Shown here: positions 26,261 through 32,753 of the stretch, one piece after another
Numbering within the stretch: position 1 is the first letter of the stretch
Layout of the letters: every line of letters begins with the position of its first letter
NCBI GenBank assembly: GCA_030830875.1
Contig: JAURMD010000060.1
Span: 1-32,753, forward strand
Length of the DNA stretch: 32,753 nt
Source of the DNA: Thermoplasmatota archaeon
GTDB taxonomy: Archaea; Thermoplasmatota; Poseidoniia; Poseidoniales; Poseidoniaceae
Direction: 5' to 3'
Notes under the pieces: generated by a model
Database searches by the model: none
Told to the model about the DNA's origin: nothing
Seen by the model: the letters and a program-made list of their open reading frames with translations, nothing else
Made by a program: the position numbers and the translations under genes

Positions 26261-26339
26261 GCGACGACCTTCCTCCTCTCGACCTTGAGGCCTTCCTCGG
26301 CGCCGGTGTGCTGATGGGGCATTCCTGCTTCGTCCTCGT

Positions 26340-27329
26340 GTGACCGACCTCCTGCACGTCGGACCTTCGGATTCGCCGGGAGGGATGGCGAAGGTCATGC
26401 GAACCCTGGCCACCGCGCCACCGCCGGGTTGGGCCCCGGTGCTGCAGGCTTCCCACGGGCCGAACCATGCAACGACGCTCCTTCGCGCACGCCGTGCTCG
26501 TGCAGCCCTGCGAGGCAGCCCACCAACGACACTGATCCACCTTCACGCAGCGAGCGACTGGTCCCTCCGGCGCAAACTCAGCATCGCGCGAATGGCAGGC
26601 CCCCGCCCTGTGGTGCTTCACCTGCACAGCGGCAACACGGCCTCGTGGCTGGCGGCCTCAACCGCTCGTGCCGCGCGCATCCGTTCGGCCATCGATGCCC
26701 ACGTCGATGTGGTGGTGGTCCTTGATGACGCGTGGAAAGCACGGCTGGAACCGTGGCTCGGCGAGGTGGAGGTCGTCCCGAATCCCGTGGATCAGATCCA
26801 CGTCCCCCCCACCGCTCCTTCGAGCGGCACCAACCTGCTCGTGATGGGACGCGATGCGCCCGTCAAGCGCCGTGGCTTTGCCCTCGACGTGCTCCACCAC
26901 GTCCGACGCGAACGTCCGGAGGTGCACCTTCACCTCACGGGAGGAAAGCGCTCGACCGGCGCAGGGTGGACCCGGCACGGTTGGCTTGAGGACGCTGATC
27001 GGCTACGCCTGCTGCAGTCCACCGACGTGCTGTTGCTTCCTTCCCGGTTTGAAGGGCAACCGCTGGCGGCCCTCGAAGCCCTTGCCTGTGGCGTGCCCGT
27101 CCTGGCTTCGCACGCCTTGGTCGGCCTGCCCCCCACCGTGGCTCGTCCCGACAACGACACCCTCGAGGCTTGGAGCGTCGCCGTATGTCGCCTGCTTGAC
27201 GACCGACCGTCGCAGGAAACCCTCGTGGCCTCGGTGGCCCCGCATGCGGTCGAGGCGATCACCGCACGCTGGGCCGAGGTCTACGCGCTGGCCGTGGAGC
27301 GAGCCGCCCGCCGCGGCGTGTCACCTTGA
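26340..27329 (+). CDS. GT4-like (GT-B) glycosyltransferase
   Basis: MTDLLHVGPSDSPGGMAKVMRTLA, VVPNPVDQIH, LLVMGRDAPVKRRGFALDVLHHVRRERPEVHLHLTGG, LLQSTDVLLLPSRFEGQPLAALEALACGVPVLAS. Confidence 0.9.
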   Translation: MTDLLHVGPSDSPGGMAKVMRTLATAPPPGWAPVLQASHGPNHATTLLRARRARAALRGSPPTTLIHLHAASDWSLRRKLSIARMAGPRPVVLHLHSGNTASWLAASTARAARIRSAIDAHVDVVVVLDDAWKARLEPWLGEVEVVPNPVDQIHVPPTAPSSGTNLLVMGRDAPVKRRGFALDVLHHVRRERPEVHLHLTGGKRSTGAGWTRHGWLEDADRLRLLQSTDVLLLPSRFEGQPLAALEALACGVPVLASHALVGLPPTVARPDNDTLEAWSVAVCRLLDDRPSQETLVASVAPHAVEAITARWAEVYALAVERAARRGVSP

Positions 27330-28286
27330 GGCGTTGGTGAGCCGTTCGTCCACCATCCGTGCAAGCCCGTCTTCGAGCGACACGGTGGCTTGCCATCCGA
27401 GTTCTTCGCGAATGGCGTCCACACAGGCGAGCGAATCGGTGATGTCGCCGGGTCGAGGAGGTCCAAACTCTGGGTTGAGGTGTGCACCGTCCACGCCGCG
27501 TGCGCGCAAGGCACCGGCCAACGTGTGCACGAGGTCCAGTAAGGACACGCGACGACCCGTCGCCACGTTGTACGCGTGCCGTGGCGTCGGACGCCACGGC
27601 GCCGTCGTAAGGTGGAGCAACAGGCCAGCCACGTCGTCCACGTGCACGAAATCCCGGGTTTGCTTACCCGTTCCAAGGATGCGGGGTGACGTTCCACCGC
27701 ACATGCGGTCCACGAAAGCGGGGATCACCGCTGCGTAGGCTCCATCAGCCCGCTGACCGGTTCCGTAGACGTTGAAGAAACGAAGGGCAAGCGCTTCCCA
27801 ACCCGCTGCACGCCGTCGGAGGACCTCTGCTTCGTTGGCCCATTTGCTGTCGGCATAGGGCGAAAGGCGCTTTCCTGCCGCGTCTTCACCCAGGGGCAGG
27901 TCGGCTGCGTCGCCGTACACGGCGGCGGACGAAGCGAGCACCAAGCGCCGAATGCCGCGGGCCTCCATGTCGTTGGCCAAGCCTTCCGTGGCGTGGATGT
28001 TGATCGACGCCGTCTCCTGTGGGTCCTCGACCGAGCGGGCCACCGAAACCTGCGCAGCGAGGTGAACAACGGCCTCGACCCCTTCCAAGGCCTGAGCCCG
28101 GGCCTCGGGGTCACGCAGGTCGCCCCGTACGGCGTGTCCTCCCTTGGCTTCGAGCGCTTCCAAGCGTTCCACGCGCCCTGTGCTGAGGTCGTCGAGCACG
28201 GTCACCGCGTGCCCTGCCTCAAGGGCGAGGGCGGCGACGCGACCGCCGATGAAACCGGCGCCGCCGGTGATGAGCAACCTCGTCAT
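27321..28286 (-). CDS. NAD-dependent epimerase/dehydratase (UDP-glucose 4-epimerase-like, extended SDR)
   Basis: MTRLLITGGAGFIGGRVAALALEAGHAVTVLDDLSTGR, LVLASSAAVYGDAADLPLGEDAAGKRLSPYADSKWANE, LALRFFNVYGTGQRADGAYAAVIPAFVDRM. Confidence 0.94.
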   Translation of the reverse strand: MTRLLITGGAGFIGGRVAALALEAGHAVTVLDDLSTGRVERLEALEAKGGHAVRGDLRDPEARAQALEGVEAVVHLAAQVSVARSVEDPQETASINIHATEGLANDMEARGIRRLVLASSAAVYGDAADLPLGEDAAGKRLSPYADSKWANEAEVLRRRAAGWEALALRFFNVYGTGQRADGAYAAVIPAFVDRMCGGTSPRILGTGKQTRDFVHVDDVAGLLLHLTTAPWRPTPRHAYNVATGRRVSLLDLVHTLAGALRARGVDGAHLNPEFGPPRPGDITDSLACVDAIREELGWQATVSLEDGLARMVDERLTNASR

Positions 28287-28356
28287 GCCTTCGGGTTCGC
28301 CTCGCCGTCCATCAAGGTTCAACCTACAACGCGGCAACCTGAAGCATCGAGTTGAC

Positions 28357-29739
28357 GTGAATCCGTTCATGGGGCTGTGGCGAAAAGAGCTCTTGCGTCG
28401 TGCCTACAACAACGGAGACGATTCCCGTGTCGACCGTTTGTCGCGCACCTTGCTCAACCACCCCAAGCATGCGCCATTCGCGCGAGATGTGCTCATTCGA
28501 AGCATGTGGAGGAGACGACGTTGGGAGGATGTTGTGGATTTGTGTCGCCGATGGCCTGAATCGGATGTGCACGCCCTCGCGGGGCGTGCCGGCCAACACC
28601 TTGAGCGAAGGCATCCTCCGAAGAAGACTTACCCTTCTGAACGGCCGCCGGAGGGACTTGGGCATGTAGACTGGAATGCTACCGATCTTCACCGCATGTG
28701 GCATCAGGTCGAGCAGAAGCTGTGGTTTCGACACCCATGGGGTTGGTGCCATTGGGACATGCCTGCAGGGTGGTCGTTGGACTCCACCCATCCTGCATTG
28801 ATTGAACTCGCTGCTGACGTGCTGTTGCGACCTTGGGTGAAGGAGGTCATGGCCCCCTTGACCACAGGGAGGGAGAAAGGGTCTCGACTTGGGCTTGCTT
28901 GGTCCTGTGGTGTCGATTCAACTGCGGCCATGTTGTTGCTTAACGACGAAACGGTTCTCGCGTATCACGAGCGGGATGTCCAGTCGATGTTGGACCACCG
29001 AAATGCGAAGCACCTGATCAAGAAGGTCCAATCGCTTGGCCGTGATGTCCTTGTGGTTCGATCAGACCACGAATTGATTCGTACGAACCATGGCAAGATG
29101 ATAGGTTTTTCAACGGATTATGCGAGTGGAGTTCACCTCATCCTGCTGGCGGATTGGCTCGATTTGGCTGGTATTGCGTTCGGTGTCCCCATCGACAACA
29201 CCTGGCTGCACAAAGGACGGACCTTCCGGGATTTTTCTCAATCCGCCCACTGGATTGCATGGCAAGCTCGCTTCCATGAAGCAGGATTGGACCTCGTTCT
29301 GCCAATCAACCATATCTCGGAAGCAGGAGCACTCCGAATTGTCCAAGCCAGTGCGTTAGCGTCGGACGTCAACTCCTGCATGAGGGGGGACGGCCTTGGT
29401 GGGTGCGGTCGATGTTGGAAGTGCTTCCATAAGAACGGGCCAATGGGCCGTCCGTACGATGTTTCAAGCCACGAGATCTCCACGTTTCTCTCTCAGCGAC
29501 CGTTGCGAACGGCGCAGCACGCGCTCTGGGCGCTCAAACATCTTGGTCTCGAGGATTTGGTCCCTGACCTTCAGCCTCTCTTGAAGGAAGATCTTGGTTG
29601 GTGGGAATCGGCGTTCGAACCAGGTCTCGAACTGATTCCAAACCCGTGGAGGGCTGAGGTGGAATCCCGAACGCGTGAACTTCTCGAAGTGAAGGGTGTT
29701 GAGTCCCCCTTGGTGAAGGTCAACCTCTTCGCAGATTGA
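28357..29739 (+). CDS. PP-loop (N-type ATP pyrophosphatase) protein with QueC-like C-terminal Zn motif and helical N-terminal domain; possibly DUF6395-like
   Basis: GLAWSCGVDSTAAMLLL (PP-loop SxGxDS), and CMRGDGLGGCGRCWKC matching the QueC C-x8-CGxC-x2-C arrangement. Start GTG 28357 or ATG 28369. Confidence 0.75.
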   Translation: MNPFMGLWRKELLRRAYNNGDDSRVDRLSRTLLNHPKHAPFARDVLIRSMWRRRRWEDVVDLCRRWPESDVHALAGRAGQHLERRHPPKKTYPSERPPEGLGHVDWNATDLHRMWHQVEQKLWFRHPWGWCHWDMPAGWSLDSTHPALIELAADVLLRPWVKEVMAPLTTGREKGSRLGLAWSCGVDSTAAMLLLNDETVLAYHERDVQSMLDHRNAKHLIKKVQSLGRDVLVVRSDHELIRTNHGKMIGFSTDYASGVHLILLADWLDLAGIAFGVPIDNTWLHKGRTFRDFSQSAHWIAWQARFHEAGLDLVLPINHISEAGALRIVQASALASDVNSCMRGDGLGGCGRCWKCFHKNGPMGRPYDVSSHEISTFLSQRPLRTAQHALWALKHLGLEDLVPDLQPLLKEDLGWWESAFEPGLELIPNPWRAEVESRTRELLEVKGVESPLVKVNLFAD

Positions 29740-29798
29740 GCATGCATCAAGCCCTCATCCCCCAACGGTGAAGAAGGATTCCGCAAAGCGAAGACGTG

Positions 29799-31124
29799 AT
29801 GGAAGTGTCTGGGCCATCGGCCGAGGAGCAGACTCGCTCCCTTCAGGCTGAAATCCAAAGGCTTCGACGTGACCGTCAGCGGCTTCGCCAGACCGTATCG
29901 TTCCGTCTGGGTCTTCATCTCACGACCGCTGTTCGTCGTCCATGGCGGTTGCTTGCGCTTCCAATCAGTTTCCCGTGGCTGGCCGTTCGGCTTGGCCTCG
30001 AACGGCTCGGGCGCACACCTGCTCTGCTTCCCGATCTTGATGTCATGGAGAAAAAGCGTTCGAAGTCGGTCGTTCTCTTCCCAACAAACGGGGTTGGATT
30101 TGGGCATTTTACACGGATGTATGCCTTAGCAAAGCGATTGAGAGAGGCGGATTCAGAACTTGAAATCGTGTTCTTCACGACCATGCCAACGTTGCACATT
30201 CCATATGCGGACAATTTTCCAACCTACCATCTTGCAGGTCGAGGAAAACACAAATCATTGGAACCATCAACGTGGAACGGACTTGTCGAAGATATGCTTC
30301 ATATGGTGCTCGACGTTCATCGACCTGCAGTCTTCGTGTTTGATGGGGCCTTTCCATACCGAGGCATGCTCAACGCCATCGTGCAAGAATCGAACATGCA
30401 CCGAATTTGGGTTCGCCGTGGCATGTTTCGCGAAGGCTCCAGCATACCTGTTGACAGCATTTCGTGCTTCGATCTGCTTGTTCGACCTGGTGATGCGCTG
30501 CCCCCCGCTCTCGACGGCATTGAGGTTGGCACAAACGAATTGGAAGTTGAGACCATGCTGGTGGTCGAGCCGAACGATATGCTTGACCGCGCAGCAGCTC
30601 GGCGGCGCCTCGGTCTGCCAATGGATGCTCGTGCCGTCTACGTTCAACTCGGTGCAGGGCGCATCAACGACATCGAATCCGAAGTCCGACGCGTGGTCGA
30701 TGCCCTTCACAAGGAGCCTGACGTCCACGTGGTGCTTGGTGAATCCATGCTGGGCGAACGCCTGGATGTTGACCTTGATCGGATTCACCTGTTGCGTGAT
30801 TACCCGAATGCCCTGTACCTCAAAGCCTTCGATGCGAGCGTTCAAGCGGGTGGCTACAACTCCTTCCATGAGATGCGGTCCCTCCGGATTCCAACGTTGT
30901 TCCTCCCCAACCTTTCCACAGGCATGGATGATCAGGTTGCACGGTGCAACGTCGCGGTGGATGAAGGCTGGGGGTGCGTCAACCTCGACCGTTCCTCTGA
31001 CTCCATCGCGCACGATGTTGACGCGTTGTTGTCTCTGAAACCTCAACCCCTCCCTGCCGCAGAAGCGAACGGGGCCAGAACCCTTTCCTCGCACATTTTG
31101 TCGTTGTTCGGAGAGGATGCATGA
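29799..31124 (+). CDS. GT-B (GT28/MurG-like) glycosyltransferase with N-terminal coiled-coil/basic region
   Basis: EEQTRSLQAEIQRLRRDRQRLRQTVSF coiled coil; SVVLFPTNGVGFGHFTRMYALAKRLREAD; YLKAFDASVQAGGYNSFHEMRSLRIPTLFLPNLSTGMDDQVARCNVAVDEGWG. Confidence 0.8.
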   Translation: MEVSGPSAEEQTRSLQAEIQRLRRDRQRLRQTVSFRLGLHLTTAVRRPWRLLALPISFPWLAVRLGLERLGRTPALLPDLDVMEKKRSKSVVLFPTNGVGFGHFTRMYALAKRLREADSELEIVFFTTMPTLHIPYADNFPTYHLAGRGKHKSLEPSTWNGLVEDMLHMVLDVHRPAVFVFDGAFPYRGMLNAIVQESNMHRIWVRRGMFREGSSIPVDSISCFDLLVRPGDALPPALDGIEVGTNELEVETMLVVEPNDMLDRAAARRRLGLPMDARAVYVQLGAGRINDIESEVRRVVDALHKEPDVHVVLGESMLGERLDVDLDRIHLLRDYPNALYLKAFDASVQAGGYNSFHEMRSLRIPTLFLPNLSTGMDDQVARCNVAVDEGWGCVNLDRSSDSIAHDVDALLSLKPQPLPAAEANGARTLSSHILSLFGEDA

Positions 31125-31651
31125 TGGATCCGGACCCGGTCTGGATGCTCCCAGAATCGGCCATGTCGTGGATTGAGTCAACGTTGCCAAACGGAGCGCA
31201 CATCCTTGAATTCGGAAGCGGCCATGGGACGGACCGGCTCGCACGCAGGTTTGAGATGCTCAGCGTTGAGCACGATGCCGAATGGGTGGAACGGTGTCCA
31301 ACACCATGCATCCACGCGCCAATTGAGGAGAACGCGACGTCTTTTTCTGCCGGTGAGCAGGGGTGGTATCGGCTTTCGGTGGTGCTCGAATCGATTCCAA
31401 CTGACCTTGATTTGGTCATTGTCGATGGACCTCCAGGATCCATCGGGCGTACCGGTCTCTTGCAAAGCCTACATGCACTCCCTAGTGACGTTCCTTTTAT
31501 CGTGGACGATGTCCATCGACAAGCGGAGTCGGCATTGTTCATGAAGCTTGAAGCATGGCACTCGGGGTCAGCCACGTGGCATTGGATGGAGCATGACGGA
31601 ATTGCCAAAGGGCGTGCTTGGGGGATTTTGATGGTGGAGGGTGGCCAATGA
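31124..31651 (+). CDS. Class I SAM-dependent methyltransferase-like protein
   Basis: [37 protein letters not shown] (motif I) and [20 protein letters not shown] (motif IV-like). In-frame ATG also at 31121. Confidence 0.7.
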   Translation: MDPDPVWMLPESAMSWIESTLPNGAHILEFGSGHGTDRLARRFEMLSVEHDAEWVERCPTPCIHAPIEENATSFSAGEQGWYRLSVVLESIPTDLDLVIVDGPPGSIGRTGLLQSLHALPSDVPFIVDDVHRQAESALFMKLEAWHSGSATWHWMEHDGIAKGRAWGILMVEGGQ

Positions 31652-32753
31652 CCGAGTACGGGACCACCCTCCCCGACGGCATGGTGTTGCCTCCTTTGCG
31701 CGGTCCTGGTAACAATTACACGTTCATCGAGGCGAGGGTGGGGAGCGTTGAACCGAATTTCCCAATCAGCATTGTGATTCCCGTCTACAATCGGATCGAG
31801 ATGTTGCGGCGGACGATGGGGATGCTCACGCATCAGACCTACCCCCTAGACCTGATCGAGGTTGTCATTGCCGATGACGGCTCTTCTGACCACCCGGAAC
31901 AGTTGATCGATGAATTCTCTCCCTTCTTCGAAGTCAATTACGTTCGCCAGCAAGACCTTGGGTATCGGCTTTCTCACGCACGTAACCTCGGGGTTCGGGC
32001 TGCAAGGCACGACCATGTCATCATCCTGGACTGCGACATGGCGCCGGTTCCTGGGCTTGTGAAAACTTACGCTGAATGGCTTGCTGTTGGGGAGAAGGTC
32101 ATCCTGATTGGGCATCGACGCTACGTTGATGCCAACAACGTGGACCCAAGCGCCGTCCTAGAGGATCCAACGGTGATGATGGAACTCCCAAACGTGCAAA
32201 CAAAAAACGCCGTCATGAAAAACAGCCCTTCGAGTGATTGGCGCGAACCGATTTACGAAGCAACAGATTACCTGAAGCAATCCCCGTATCCATTTCGATG
32301 CTGCTCCTGCGGCAACGTGGCCTTCCACCGCCGTCTTTTCCAAGAGGCGGGTTCCTTTGATGAGGCGTTTACGGCATGGGGGGCCGAAGACAACGAATTC
32401 GGCTATCGAGTCTGGAATGCAGGGTACTACTTCATCCCGATGCTCGATGCGCTTGGTATGCATCAGGAGCCTCCCGGTGGCAGGGAGTTTGTCGACCGGG
32501 AGGCCGGACGGGCCATCACCAAGCCCATGCTTCTCGACAAGGTTCCAGCGTTCTATCGAACATACGACCCCGAGGTGGAGACCTCCGTGCCCGCCGTTTC
32601 CATCTACATACCAGCCTACAACGCTGCGAATACCATTGAACAAGCCATCGATTCAGCTCTTGCTCAAACCTATCGTGACTTCGAAATCGTAGTCTGCAAC
32701 GACGGATCAACCGACCGGACAAGGGCCATCTTGAATCAGCGGTATGGCCAACA
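31648..32753 (+). CDS. Dual-domain (tandem GT2) glycosyltransferase, C-terminus beyond window edge
   Basis: Hand translation from ATG 31648: [29 protein letters not shown]...[29 protein letters not shown]...[15 protein letters not shown]...[26 protein letters not shown]...[48 protein letters not shown]. Open at right edge; ATGA overlap with previous gene. Confidence 0.88.
   Translation, partial: MTEYGTTLPDGMVLPPLRGPGNNYTFIEARVGSVEPNFPISIVIPVYNRIEMLRRTMGMLTHQTYPLDLIEVVIADDGSSDHPEQLIDEFSPFFEVNYVRQQDLGYRLSHARNLGVRAARHDHVIILDCDMAPVPGLVKTYAEWLAVGEKVILIGHRRYVDANNVDPSAVLEDPTVMMELPNVQTKNAVMKNSPSSDWREPIYEATDYLKQSPYPFRCCSCGNVAFHRRLFQEAGSFDEAFTAWGAEDNEFGYRVWNAGYYFIPMLDALGMHQEPPGGREFVDREAGRAITKPMLLDKVPAFYRTYDPEVETSVPAVSIYIPAYNAANTIEQAIDSALAQTYRDFEIVVCNDGSTDRTRAILNQRYGQ

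Noticed and set aside
30267-31244. 325-aa minus-strand ORF and 30160..31038 plus ORF
   Set aside because: Both overlap the GT-B glycosyltransferase reading frame with clear domain motifs.
1-32753. CRISPR arrays, insertion sequences, prophage genes or toxin-antitoxin pairs
   Set aside because: No regularly spaced repeats, transposase, integrase, capsid or TA-like ORFs were recognised on either strand.

Overview
The window is a high-GC, densely packed archaeal chromosome segment. Archaeal FEN1 with a C-terminal PIP-like motif, TrmG10-type tRNA methyltransferase, type II MetAP and an archaeal type IV pilin point to a Euryarchaeota/Thermoplasmatota-like organism. The photolyases and overall layout would fit a marine Poseidoniales (MGII) genome, but that is inference. 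I support about 29 protein genes and one tRNA-Arg. In order they are: a two-gene photolyase operon (FeS-BCP type, partial at the left edge, plus a class II-like photolyase fused to an FAD/NAD(P) oxidoreductase); a BNR-like lipoprotein; a DUF1295 protein; tRNA-Arg(TCG); a YkgJ-type Cys-cluster protein; a THUMP methyltransferase; FEN1; Hsp20; a CaiB/BaiF CoA-transferase; a membrane protein; a NifJ-type pyruvate:ferredoxin oxidoreductase split into two genes; a polysaccharide deacetylase; GNAT; a Zn-ribbon acidic protein; a UPF1/IGHMBP2-like helicase; an RDD protein; a Pro-rich protein with an apparent frameshift; YrdC/Sua5; MetAP; a small membrane protein; a pilin; and, from about 25 kb onward, a glycan/glycosyltransferase cluster that runs off the right edge. 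The most noteworthy items are the photolyase-oxidoreductase fusion, a QueC-like PP-loop protein inside the lower-GC glycan cluster, the frameshifted SGPP-repeat gene, a tRNA 3'-end duplication, and near-zero spacing at most convergent gene junctions. Two edge genes (1..1393 minus, 31648..32753 plus) are missing from the supplied ORF track and were translated by hand.
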